Shown here: positions 7,613-15,036 of the stretch, piece by piece
How the letters are laid out: each line of letters begins with the position of its first letter
How positions within the stretch are numbered: position 1 is the first letter of the stretch
Assembly (NCBI GenBank): GCA_035713725.1
Contig: DASTMZ010000015.1
Location: 1 to 22,326, forward strand
Origin: DASQPR01 sp035713725
GTDB lineage: Bacteria; Actinomycetota; Actinomycetes; Mycobacteriales; Micromonosporaceae
DNA: 22,326 nucleotides
Direction of reading: 5' to 3'
Made by a program: the position numbers and the translations under genes
Notes under the pieces: model-generated
The model's input: only the letters and a program-made list of their open reading frames with translations
Told to the model about the DNA's origin: nothing
Databases searched by the model: none

Positions 7613-7626
7613 GGGCCGAACGGCCC
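7613..7626. promoter_or_regulatory. DosR-like box candidate
   Basis: GGGCCGAACGGCCC matches all 8 fixed positions of GGGNCNNNNGNCCC. It lies 36 bases before ATG 7576, the same distance as the box at 20017 from its gene, and only 1 base from the 12-bp hairpin. Confidence 0.4.
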
Positions 7627-7889
7627 TTCGAGAGGGTCCGGCGGCAGCACGGTGTCGGGCAAGCGTCCAGCGGCCAATCCGACCCACCGCCGACGCCAAG
7701 CGTCGGGACAAGCGCGGACAGATCCTGACGGATCAACGGAAGATGAGACGCCCGCACGGGTCCGATCCCAGGCATGATCAGGCCTCGTGGGTGGGCGGGC
7801 CTCAGCCGTGTCGAGACCGCCTTCTGGACGAAGCTCGCCGCCCGGTCGCAAAATGTGACGAGCGACTGTGAGAGCGGTCGGGGGGAGTC
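7627..7889. other. Upstream region of the GAF gene, no gene seen
   Basis: Between the divergent starts at 7576 and 7890 I see no coding frame with protein-like sequence. The only clear element is the Shine-Dalgarno (GGGGGAG) just before 7890. No GGGNCNNNNGNCCC site was found in this part, so the GAF gene may not share the regulon promoter. Confidence 0.5.
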
Positions 7890-9266
7890 ATGACATCTGA
7901 TCGTCTGCAACCCGGCCGAGGGGCGTCGACGGACCCGGAGGATGAGCCGCAGGTACTTGCGCCCGGCGGATTCCCGTACGTCGCCCGGATGGAGCTCGAC
8001 GAGCTGCTTGAGCAGCTGATCGCGCGGGCCCGGGATGTCCAGCAGACCCAGGGTCGGCTGCGCGGGCTGTTGCGGGCCAGCCGCACGGTGGCCGCCGCAG
8101 TTGATTTGGACGAGGTTCTGCAGCACATCTTGGAGGCCGCCAGAACGTTGGTCAACGCGCGATACGCGGCCATCGGCCTCGTCGAGCAGGGGCGTCTGGT
8201 GCGATTCCTGTATCTGGGCATCGACGACGAGGTGGCCGCCGCAATCGGTCATCTCCCGGAGGGCAAAGGGCTTCTCGGCCGCCTCATCGATTATCCGGAG
8301 CCGTTGCGGGTGCCCGACATCGGCTCGCACATGGCATCGGTGGGGTTCCCAAACAACCATCCTGAGATGCGGTCGTTTCTGGGCGTACCGATCCAAGTCG
8401 GTGGGCGTCTCTACGGGAACTTGTATCTCGCCGACAAGCAAGGCAACGCCGAGTTCAGCCGGGATGACGAGGAACTCGTGATCGCGTTGGCGGCGACCGC
8501 CGGCGCGGCGATCAGCAACGCAGCCCTGTTCGCCCAGTCCGGCCGACGGCAGCGGTGGCACGCCGCGATGGCCGACCTATCGACTGCGGTGCTGACCACC
8601 GACGACGCCGACCAGGCCCTGGTGACGATCATGCAACGCGCCTCGCAAGTGGCGGGCTGTACCGGCGCCGCGGTCGGTGTCCCTGCCGAGGTGGCGGGGC
8701 ACGTGCGCATCGCCACCGCCGAGGGTGCCTTCGCCGACCAGATCGATGCGGTATCGGCGGTCGACGGAACGATCTACGGACAGGCGATGGTCGATCGCCG
8801 TACCGTCGTCGTGTCTGATCTGAGCACGGATCCCCGTACCGCCGAGCGGGCCTCGCCGGGTGTGGGCGCAACGGTGGCCATCCCCATGCTCACCGAGCTG
8901 TCCGCGGACGGGGTGTTGTTCCTGTGCCGCGCCGTCGGCGATCCGCAGTTCGAGGCCGTGGACTTGGAGATGCTCGCCGCGTACGCCGCGCACGCTGCGT
9001 TGGTTCTGCAGCTGGCCAGGAGTCGGCGTGAAAGCGAGGAGCTGCGCGTCGCCGATGACCGGTTACACATCGCCGAACAGTTGCGTCGCGACGTTTTGGT
9101 TCGCATCTCCCGCCTGAGCATGGACCTGGCGGCGCTCGCTGCTCGCACTCACGACCAGGCGTTGCGGGACGGTCTGAACGCCAGGATCGCCGATACCGAC
9201 CAAGTCATGAAGGCTCTCCGCGATGCCGTCTTCGCGCTCCAGGAATCGGCGCCTGCGAATAGCTGA
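7890..9266 (+). CDS. DosS/DosT-like double-GAF sensor lacking a kinase domain
   Basis: 458 residues aligning by eye along the mycobacterial oxygen/redox sensors DosS and DosT. GAF-A spans about 60-215, GAF-B about 230-380, followed by a DHp-like helix pair to the end. H157 in NHPEMRSFLGVP sits where the proximal haem ligand of DosS (H149) lies, and Y179 in GNLYL fits the distal Tyr (Y171) at identical spacing. The position of DosS E87 (DosT G85) is Gly96, the DosT-like state. The DHp helix reads HIAEQLRRDV where the kinases have RIARDLHDHV, so the phospho-acceptor His is Arg. The protein ends right after this helix pair with no HATPase domain. It could bind haem and gas but cannot autophosphorylate. 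It may act by dimerising with a true kinase or binding the regulator (inference). Residue equivalences are from memory. Confidence 0.85.
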   Translation: MTSDRLQPGRGASTDPEDEPQVLAPGGFPYVARMELDELLEQLIARARDVQQTQGRLRGLLRASRTVAAAVDLDEVLQHILEAARTLVNARYAAIGLVEQGRLVRFLYLGIDDEVAAAIGHLPEGKGLLGRLIDYPEPLRVPDIGSHMASVGFPNNHPEMRSFLGVPIQVGGRLYGNLYLADKQGNAEFSRDDEELVIALAATAGAAISNAALFAQSGRRQRWHAAMADLSTAVLTTDDADQALVTIMQRASQVAGCTGAAVGVPAEVAGHVRIATAEGAFADQIDAVSAVDGTIYGQAMVDRRTVVVSDLSTDPRTAERASPGVGATVAIPMLTELSADGVLFLCRAVGDPQFEAVDLEMLAAYAAHAALVLQLARSRRESEELRVADDRLHIAEQLRRDVLVRISRLSMDLAALAARTHDQALRDGLNARIADTDQVMKALRDAVFALQESAPANS

Positions 9267-9360
9267 CGGCGCTGCCGTGCCGCGCGGTGCGCCATCTGCA
9301 CACGCCGCGGCGCGCCGGGTATCCCATCGGATTGCGGTGCGCCGCGCGCTGCGATCGGCG

Positions 9361-9633
9361 TCAAACATTCAGGTGTGTCGGACTGCCGGTAGCTTCCTCG
9401 ATGTCATCGGCTGCTGTGTTGAGCAGTTGATGCCCGAGGTCGACGAGCGCACGGGCAACCGCGACCTCGTCGCCGATCTCCGGGATGTCGTAGTCGTGCT
9501 GTCCGACGTGTGCGCGGCCCACTCCGACCAGGCGGTGCTCGACGTCGGTGATCAGGCGGGCCTCGGCGTAGGTGCTTCCGTCGTTCTCGCCGATCATGAC
9601 GTCCACTCGCCACTGGTTGATCGCGCGTGTCAT
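9361..9633 (-). CDS. DUF1876 protein, Rv1738-like dormancy protein
   Basis: 90 residues, starting at ATG 9633 with AGAAGG upstream. The stretch PEIGDEVAVARALVDLG closely matches Mycobacterium tuberculosis Rv1738, a DosR-regulon protein whose fold has been compared with ribosome hibernation factors. The WRVDVMIGENDGSTYAEARL start and LVGVGRA strand also fit. Its likely role is in slow-down of translation or dormancy, but that is unproven for the family. It follows the DoxX-like gene on the same strand, separated by 62 bases that hold a 10-bp hairpin. Length is that of the family. Confidence 0.85.
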   Translation of the reverse strand: MTRAINQWRVDVMIGENDGSTYAEARLITDVEHRLVGVGRAHVGQHDYDIPEIGDEVAVARALVDLGHQLLNTAADDIEEATGSPTHLNV

Positions 9634-9656
9634 GTCGTCACCTTCTCGACGTCCGA

Positions 9657-9682
9657 GCCGCGGGCACCTGGATGCCCGCGGC
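9657..9682 (-). terminator. 10-bp hairpin between the DoxX-like and DUF1876 genes
   Basis: Arms 9657-9666 and 9673-9682 (GCCGCGGGCA / TGCCCGCGGC) pair perfectly around a 6-base loop. It begins 14 bases after the DoxX-like stop. There is no T-tract on the minus strand, so it may be a partial terminator, an RNA stabiliser or a processing site that sets the ratio of the two products. Confidence 0.5.
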
Positions 9683-9695
9683 GTTGTGTGTTCGG

Positions 9696-10277
9696 TTAGA
9701 TCAGGCTGTGGTGGCGCCGCACGAACGGCAGTCTCGCCCACCAGCGGCCCAGGCCCCAGGTGTGGCCCGCGTACGTGAGCGCGAGCACCACCAGGACCGC
9801 GGCGTAGATGAAGTGGTAGTCGGTTACCGGGTTGACCGAGCCGCTCAGCGCGCCGGACGCGGTGTGCCGAGCCAACGGGTCTTCGGCGAACCACATCAGC
9901 GCCATCATCAGTACGCCGGCGCTGGCCGCGATGCGCAGCGCAATGCCGCCGAGCAGAGCGAGCCCGATGCCGAGCAGACCGAGCATGAACAGCCAGTTCG
10001 CCCACCATGTGCCGGCGATCGTGTGGTACATCGACTGGAACGGGCCGACATCTACTGACTTCAGGAAGCCCTTGGTCGGTGAGCCGCCGTTGATCCAGGC
10101 CTTCGCCCACGGCGTGGAGTATCCCAAGCCGAATGTCTTGTCCAGAAAAGCCCACAGGAACACGAAGCTGGTGGAGATTCGCAGCACCGCCAGCGCTTTC
10201 GCGGCCGTGCTGGTGAGCATCGAACCCGGTGCGCTGACTCGATCGAGCGCTGGATCGATCCTCGGTTCGGTAGTCAT
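9696..10277 (-). CDS. DoxX/DoxD-like membrane protein
   Basis: 193 residues. The start at 10277 has an excellent GGAGG; the upstream extension of the frame is not protein-like. Four hydrophobic segments occur at about 27-46, 90-110, 112-132 and 158-175, with the FVFLWAFLDKTFGLGY motif in the first helix and long Trp-rich loop typical of DoxX-family proteins similar to the small subunit of thiosulfate:quinone oxidoreductase. In actinobacteria DoxX proteins have been tied to redox homeostasis at the membrane. The exact substrate is unknown. It is the promoter-proximal gene of a two-gene unit with the DUF1876 gene; a 7-of-8 DosR-like dyad lies 93 bases upstream. Confidence 0.78.
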   Translation of the reverse strand: MTTEPRIDPALDRVSAPGSMLTSTAAKALAVLRISTSFVFLWAFLDKTFGLGYSTPWAKAWINGGSPTKGFLKSVDVGPFQSMYHTIAGTWWANWLFMLGLLGIGLALLGGIALRIAASAGVLMMALMWFAEDPLARHTASGALSGSVNPVTDYHFIYAAVLVVLALTYAGHTWGLGRWWARLPFVRRHHSLI

Positions 10278-10370
10278 GATGTCCTCCTTCGGACCACGAC
10301 ACATTGTTCTTCTGCCACCACGGTCCCGCCGTCCGCCGGCGTTCACCGGAGTCCAAAGTCCACGAACCAC

Positions 10371-10384
10371 GGGACTATCGACCT
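10371..10384. promoter_or_regulatory. Possible DosR-like box before the DoxX-like gene
   Basis: GGGACTATCGACCT has the full left half-site of the mycobacterial box (GGGACT, then two A/T) and matches 7 of 8 core positions. It lies 93 bases before the start. Confidence 0.45.
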
Positions 10385-10424
10385 GACTCGCACGCTGCGC
10401 GACGGCAGCTCGCCCCTCGACGAC

Positions 10425-10457
10425 CGGCCGTGCCGGCGGAATCCACCGGCACGGCCG
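10425..10457 (-). terminator. Strong 12-bp hairpin, probable terminator
   Basis: Arms 10425-10436 and 10446-10457 (CGGCCGTGCCGG / CCGGCACGGCCG) are perfect complements with a 9-base loop. It lies downstream of the cupin gene and just upstream of the DoxX-like promoter region, so it likely separates the two minus-strand units. Confidence 0.6.
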
Positions 10458-10732
10458 CTGGGACCAAATCGCGGTCGTCTAGTAGCTGACGTCGAGGTAG
10501 AGGCGACCCGACATCTCGCCCACCCGGATCACGGTGGTCGCCGACAGACCGAGTGCGATGGTTACGTAGCCCCCGCCCCAACGTCTGGCGACGCGACTAC
10601 GACGACTCGATGCGGTTCGTCGCCGAGTTGTGCAATATCCTGGCGAAGTTCCCCGCGCGATAGCCGCGAGGCGGCGGTCGCGTGATGGCACTGATCCGGT
10701 CGAACCGGGTCGGTGCCCGTGGTCACCAGATC
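10458..10732. other. Gene-poor stretch with two possible gene-end remnants
   Basis: No complete gene is seen. On the minus strand a frame ending at TAG 10479-10481 gives a protein-like tail (YVTIALGLSATT, then GEMSGRLYLDVSY) coded from about 10568. On the plus strand a frame ending at TAG 10661-10663 gives NVWRRDYDDSMRF then VAELCNILAKFPAR from about 10580. Both tails point outward from about 10570-10580 and lose sense inward. They may be debris of two deleted genes joined back to back. I could not assign either to a family, and chance cannot be excluded. Confidence 0.25.
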
Positions 10733-11131
10733 TCAAGCCGCGTGCTTTCCTCGGGCGTCGTATCCGTCGATGGGGCGGTGTACCTGGAACATCAGGCAGC
10801 CGTCCACGCCGACGTCGCTGACCGTGTGCGCGATCCCGGGTGGGACTAAGACGTACGAGCCGGCCGTGACTGGTCGCCCGGCGACGGCCGCGGAGCCAGA
10901 GATCACCCACAGGTGGTGGAACGCGGCCGCATGCGGGCGGCCTGGTGTTCGAGACTCCGGTTGATAACGCACGAGGCTGTGTACGAACTCCCCGCGGCGC
11001 CATAGTTCGGTGTAGTCGACGCCCGGACAACCCAGCACCGGACGCCAATCTCGCCCGGCAATGTCTCGGGGGCGCAAGACAACCAACGACTCCCGATCCG
11101 TACCGACTACCGATGGCGTACGTAGGGCCAT
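10733..11131 (-). CDS. Single-domain cupin protein
   Basis: 132 residues. The beta-barrel pattern shows in HAAAFHHLWVISGSAAVAG (residues 67-85, first cupin motif with H72 and H73) and GSYVLVPPGIAH (91-102, second motif with H102). The usual Glu of motif 1 is not obvious, so metal binding may be altered. Cupins of this size can be sensors, isomerases or oxygenases; none is favoured. ATG 11131 has GAGGGGG upstream. It lies 118 bases after phosphoketolase on the same strand, with a nested palindrome between, so it may be read from its own promoter. Confidence 0.72.
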   Translation of the reverse strand: MALRTPSVVGTDRESLVVLRPRDIAGRDWRPVLGCPGVDYTELWRRGEFVHSLVRYQPESRTPGRPHAAAFHHLWVISGSAAVAGRPVTAGSYVLVPPGIAHTVSDVGVDGCLMFQVHRPIDGYDARGKHAA

Positions 11132-11197
11132 GGTGACCCCCTCGGAGTGCAGTAGCCCGCTGTTGCTCTTCTTTGTTTACGTTCTCGCGTATCCGGA

Positions 11198-11238
11198 GAC
11201 CTGGTAAGGGCCGATCGGCCCATCGGAGCCACCAGGTC
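11198..11238. promoter_or_regulatory. Nested dyad: DosR-like palindrome inside a terminator-like stem
   Basis: The centre 11208-11221, GGGCCGATCGGCCC, is a perfect 14-bp palindrome matching all 8 core box positions, 76 bases before the cupin start. It is flanked by an 8-bp inverted repeat, GACCTGGT (11198-11205) and ACCAGGTC (11231-11238). It lies 12 bases after the phosphoketolase stop, so it could equally fold as that gene's terminator. One sequence may serve both. Confidence 0.5.
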
Positions 11239-11249
11239 GTCCGCGGCTG

Positions 11250-13610
11250 TCAAGATTCGGGCCAGGTCCAGTCGCGCACCTCTGGAAGGTCTTCACCGGT
11301 GCGGCGCACATATTCGTTGTGACCGGCGAGCTGGTCGATCATCTGCTGCCGGAGCGTGGCCGCCTTGCGTGCGAGTCCGGGTACCCGGTCGATGACGTCG
11401 ATGACGAGGTGGAACCGGTCCATGTCATTGCGCACCAGCATGTCGAACGGCGTCGTGGTGGTGCCCTCTTCCTTGTAGCCGCGCACGTGTAGGTTCGCGT
11501 GTCCGTTGCGCCGGTAGGTCAGACGGTGAATGAGCCACGGATACCCGTGGTAGGCGAAGATGACCGGCCGGTCGGTGGTGAAGATCGCATCGTATTCGCC
11601 GTCGAGCATGCCGTGCGGGTGTTCACTGGCCGATTCCAGCCGCATCGGGTCCACCACGTTGACCACTCGTACCCGCAGGTCGGGCAGCTCGTGGCGGAGA
11701 ATGTCGGTGGCCGCGAGGATCTCCATCGTCGGCACGTCGCCTGCCGCGGCGAGCACCACGTCGGGGTCGCCGTGGTCGTTGGACGCCCACTCCCAGATGC
11801 CCAGCCCGCGTGCGCAGTGTCGTGCCGCGTCGTCGATGTCGAGCCAGGTCGGGGCCGGCTGCTTGCCGGCGACGATGACGTTGACGTAGTCGCGGCTGCG
11901 CAGGCAGTGGTCGGCAACCGACAGCAGTGTGTTCGCGTCCGGCGGCAGGTAGACGCGCACCACCTCGGCCTTCTTGTTCATCACGTGGTCGATGAAGCCC
12001 GGGTCCTGGTGCGAGAAGCCGTTGTGGTCCTGCCGCCACACGTGCGAGGTCAGCAGATAGTTCAGCGAGGGAATCGAGTGGCGCCAGTGCAGGTGCCGCG
12101 TGACCTTCAGCCACTTGGCGTGCTGGTTGAACATCGAGTCGACGATGTGCACGAACGCCTCGTAGCAGTTGAACAGCCCGTGCCGGCCGGTCAGTAGATA
12201 CCCCTCCAACAACCCCTGACAGATGTGCTCGGAGAGCACCTCCATGACGCGGCCGTGCGGGTCGAGGTTCTCATCCACCCGCGCGACCTCGGCGTGCCAT
12301 GCCTTGCCGGTCACCGCGTAGACGGCGTCGAGACGGTTAGACGCGGTCTCGTCCGGCCCGACGATCCGGAAGTTCCGGTAGGCCATGTTCGCCGCCATCA
12401 CGTCACGTAGCCAGGATCCAAGCAGGCGGGTCGCCTCGACGGTTTCGCCGGCCTTGACTCCGTAGGCGCGAAAGTCCGGCAGTTCGAGTTCGCGGGGGTG
12501 GCGGCCGCCGTTCGCGTGCGGGTTGGCGCTGATGCGGAGATCACCCGTGGGCAGCCACCCCACGACGTCCACGCGCGGTTCGCCGTGGTCGTCGAAGAGC
12601 ACCTCAGGGTGGTACGAACGGAGCCAGGCGGCCAGTTGCGCAAGGTGGTCGGCGTCGTCACGTGCCGCGGACAGCGGAACCTGATGCGCCCGCCACGTGC
12701 CCTCGACCGGTTTGCCGTCGACCACCTTCGGACCGGTCCAGCCCTTCGGCGTGCGCAGCACGATCATCGGCCAGCGTGGTCGCGTCGCGTCGTGGTGTTC
12801 CCGGGCTCGCCGCTGGATCGTTTCTATCTGGTCGAAGGCCGCGTCCATGGTGGCTGCGAGCCTCTGATGAACGGTCGCCGGCACATCGCCGTCGACCAGG
12901 TACGGCTGGTATCCGTACCCAGTCAGCAACGCGGTAAGTTCGTCGTCGCCGATGCGCGCGAGGATCGTCGGATTCGCGATCTTGTAGCCGTTCAGGTGCA
13001 GGATCGGCAGCACCGCACCGTCTCCGACGGGATCGAGCAACTTGTTGATGTGCCACGAGGTTGCGAGCGGACCGGTCTCTGCCTCGCCGTCACCGATCAC
13101 ACAGGCGGCGACTAGATCGGGATTGTCGAGGACCGCGCCGAACGCATGCGCGAGCGAGTAGCCAAGCTCGCCACCCTCGTGAATCGATCCGGGCGTCTCC
13201 GGTGACACGTGCGACGGCACACCACCGGGAAACGAGAACTGGTTGAACAGCCGCGCCATGCCTAGTTCGTCGCGGGAAATGCGCGGGTAGATGTCGCTGT
13301 AGGTTCCATCCAGCCACGCGTTGGCGACCAGCCCTGGACCGCCGTGGCCCGGCCCAGTCACATAGATGACCTCGCGCCGGCGAGCGGCGACGATGCGATT
13401 GAGATGGGTGTAGACGAGGTTAAGGCCGGGCGTGGTGCCCCAGTGGCCGAGCAGGCGCGGCTTGACGTCCTCGGGGCTGAGGTCGCGCCTCAACAGCGGA
13501 TTGCTCATCAGGTAGATCTGCCCGACTGACAGATAGTTCGCGGCCCGCCAATGCGCATCGAGCCGGGCGAGTTCGGCCGGGTTCAGCGGGCTGCCGTTAA
13601 CGATCCGCAT
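11250..13610 (-). CDS. xfp: Xylulose-5-phosphate/fructose-6-phosphate phosphoketolase
   Basis: 786 residues, close to the family length. The start at 13610 has GGAGGG upstream and overlaps the preceding gene by 14 bp. Family motifs are GHWGTTPG (55-62), GPGHGGPG (86-93) and the ThDP motif GDGEAETG (173-180) continuing to PLATSWHINK. The enzyme splits xylulose-5-P (and often fructose-6-P) with phosphate into acetyl phosphate plus glyceraldehyde-3-P (or erythrose-4-P). No acetate kinase or phosphotransacetylase lies in the window, so the fate of acetyl phosphate is open. The GAP it makes could feed the GAPDH encoded upstream. It is third in the 14806-11250 operon, whose promoter region holds a strong DosR-like box. 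Confidence 0.95.
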   Translation of the reverse strand: MRIVNGSPLNPAELARLDAHWRAANYLSVGQIYLMSNPLLRRDLSPEDVKPRLLGHWGTTPGLNLVYTHLNRIVAARRREVIYVTGPGHGGPGLVANAWLDGTYSDIYPRISRDELGMARLFNQFSFPGGVPSHVSPETPGSIHEGGELGYSLAHAFGAVLDNPDLVAACVIGDGEAETGPLATSWHINKLLDPVGDGAVLPILHLNGYKIANPTILARIGDDELTALLTGYGYQPYLVDGDVPATVHQRLAATMDAAFDQIETIQRRAREHHDATRPRWPMIVLRTPKGWTGPKVVDGKPVEGTWRAHQVPLSAARDDADHLAQLAAWLRSYHPEVLFDDHGEPRVDVVGWLPTGDLRISANPHANGGRHPRELELPDFRAYGVKAGETVEATRLLGSWLRDVMAANMAYRNFRIVGPDETASNRLDAVYAVTGKAWHAEVARVDENLDPHGRVMEVLSEHICQGLLEGYLLTGRHGLFNCYEAFVHIVDSMFNQHAKWLKVTRHLHWRHSIPSLNYLLTSHVWRQDHNGFSHQDPGFIDHVMNKKAEVVRVYLPPDANTLLSVADHCLRSRDYVNVIVAGKQPAPTWLDIDDAARHCARGLGIWEWASNDHGDPDVVLAAAGDVPTMEILAATDILRHELPDLRVRVVNVVDPMRLESASEHPHGMLDGEYDAIFTTDRPVIFAYHGYPWLIHRLTYRRNGHANLHVRGYKEEGTTTTPFDMLVRNDMDRFHLVIDVIDRVPGLARKAATLRQQMIDQLAGHNEYVRRTGEDLPEVRDWTWPES

Positions 13611-14055
13611 TGCTACCCTCCAGCGACATCAAGTTCTCGATGACAACAATCTGGTCGTTGCCGGCCGGGCGAATGCCATGCCGGTGTTCGTATGCAGTCG
13701 CGGCGGATTCGTATTGCTCGTCGTCGGGGCGAATGACTCGTCCCATGCCGGTGCGGACCGCACCACCGCGACGGATCTGCACGTTTTGTGCCCGACGGAA
13801 TGCACGCCACCAGCTTTTCGCCGGCGCATCGCCAACCAGGACGACCACGTCGCTGCCGTCGATCGCGTACATGACCGGTAGGGCGACACGTCGCCCCGAT
13901 CGGGGCGCGCGGTAGGAAAGCTCGCACACGTCGCTGTCGAGCAGGCCGTGCAGTGGCGAGCGCAGCAGGGCGAGCAGGGCATGATTGAGACTCGAGCGCC
14001 GCCGCCGGTGTAGCACACGCTCCTCGTCGGCGACCGTGGTGTGCAGTGTTTGCAT
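13597..14055 (-). CDS. F420/FMN split-barrel family protein
   Basis: 152 residues from ATG 14055. The pattern ELSYRAPRSGRRVALPVMYA, then VVVLVGDAPAKSWWRAFRRAQNVQIR, is the beta-barrel core of the deazaflavin-dependent nitroreductase / pyridoxamine-oxidase-like group, shorter than the Ddn-like protein at 6041. The substrate is unknown. The basic N-terminal (EERVLHRRRRSS) is unusual. It starts 19 bases after the DUF6544-like gene and overlaps xfp by 14 bp, so it is co-transcribed with phosphoketolase. The upstream part of the open frame is not protein-like, and the Shine-Dalgarno at 14055 is poor. Confidence 0.72.
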   Translation of the reverse strand: MQTLHTTVADEERVLHRRRRSSLNHALLALLRSPLHGLLDSDVCELSYRAPRSGRRVALPVMYAIDGSDVVVLVGDAPAKSWWRAFRRAQNVQIRRGGAVRTGMGRVIRPDDEQYESAATAYEHRHGIRPAGNDQIVVIENLMSLEGSNADR

Positions 14056-14074
14056 GGTGCACCATCCGGCATGA

Positions 14075-14806
14075 TTAGAAAACGTCGTAGTTATCGATGC
14101 TGAAGCGGAAGAACTCACCAGCTGGCCATCGGTTCGTGCCGTACCACCAACCAACCCGGCCGGCGCTGGGCACTGTGAAGGAGCCGAAGGTTTGCTCCTG
14201 GTCGGCGACCATGCCGAACGGGAGCCAGCCGCGGCGGGCGCCGTCGCGGCCCCAGCGACTGATGCTGACGTCGCGCAGCCGTCCGTCGACGTCAACGGAA
14301 AGCGTGACCCGGCCGTATCCACCCGCATGTGGGATCATCGCAACGGGCCGGCAGTCCTGGTCGACGTGCCAGTGCGTGCCGCCGTCAGGCAACAAGCTGC
14401 CCGGCATCCAGATCGCCTGCTCTGTGAGGAATCGACCGAGCGCACTCTGGCCAACGTCCGGCCCGGACTGCGTGACAACAGGTATGTGACCGAAGAGCTG
14501 AAACCGGCTGGCCGCCAGTCGGCCGCGCAGTTCATCGCTGCCGGTGAAGACGCCGCCGGCGACCCGTGCGGACCAGCGGAAGTGACAGCCGTCTTCGATG
14601 GTCTCGTTTGCGGTGAACGGGAGCCACACGCCAAGCTTGATGTGGCCGTGCATGGTCAGCGCGACGCCGTGGGGTAGCTGTGCACCGGGCATGATGGCGT
14701 GCGTCAGGTACGCCGCTGCCGGACGCGGCACATCGTGCAAGGTGTCGGGCCGAAAGACACGCATTGCGGCGACCGACGTGTCTTGGTGGTCCCAGGTCGT
14801 TGTCAC
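14075..14806 (-). CDS. DUF6544/DUF6920-like protein of unknown function
   Basis: 243 residues starting at GTG 14806 with GAGAGG upstream (an internal ATG at residue 15 is the alternative). The pattern MHGHIKLGVWLPFTANE, then SALGRFLTEQAIWMPGSLLP and a later VDGRLRDVSISRWG, resembles an uncharacterised family I know as DUF6544/DUF6920, with conserved 'E..W.P..LL' and a C-terminal beta-rich domain. It looks soluble: no signal peptide or membrane helix. The biochemical role is unknown. It leads the operon with the split-barrel gene and xfp. The box at 14878 gives it a likely hypoxia-type promoter. Confidence 0.65.
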   Translation of the reverse strand: MTTTWDHQDTSVAAMRVFRPDTLHDVPRPAAAYLTHAIMPGAQLPHGVALTMHGHIKLGVWLPFTANETIEDGCHFRWSARVAGGVFTGSDELRGRLAASRFQLFGHIPVVTQSGPDVGQSALGRFLTEQAIWMPGSLLPDGGTHWHVDQDCRPVAMIPHAGGYGRVTLSVDVDGRLRDVSISRWGRDGARRGWLPFGMVADQEQTFGSFTVPSAGRVGWWYGTNRWPAGEFFRFSIDNYDVF

Positions 14807-14877
14807 GCTGACCTCTCAAGTGTCGACGCTCACCCGCTGGCCACATTCAGCGTCGCTGGCCCTCGATGACCGGCGTA

Positions 14878-14891
14878 GGGGCGTAAGTCCC
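14878..14891. promoter_or_regulatory. DosR-like box before the DUF6544-xfp operon
   Basis: GGGGCGTAAGTCCC matches all 8 core positions and 12 of 14 positions of the mycobacterial consensus GGGACTWWAGTCCC. The full right half-site AGTCCC is followed by GA. It lies 71 bases before GTG 14806. Confidence 0.65.
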
Positions 14892-15036
14892 GACCGGGCC
14901 GGGACCCATTGGTGCGTGACTATGCGGCGAACCGCTCGGATGTGATGCGCGAAGCTGGTTGGCCGCCGCAAGCACTGAGGCACAAAACGCAAAGCGGCGT
15001 GGTCCAGAAGGATCGCGCCGAACAGCTCGTCACCTG

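Noticed and set aside
7581..8561. Long minus-strand open frame (326 codons) opposite the GAF gene
   Set aside because: It is the mirror of a strongly supported GAF gene, has low-complexity composition and no recognisable domain; GC-rich codon bias keeps antisense frames open.
9634..10356. Extension of the DUF1876 frame to 331 codons
   Set aside because: The extra part is antisense or out-of-frame to the DoxX-like gene. Family length and Shine-Dalgarno support the 90-residue protein.
10350..10363. AGTCCAAAGTCCAC as a second DosR-like site before the DoxX-like gene
   Set aside because: It has the AGTCC half-site but lacks the GGGNC half, so only part of the dyad is present. The site at 10371 is better.
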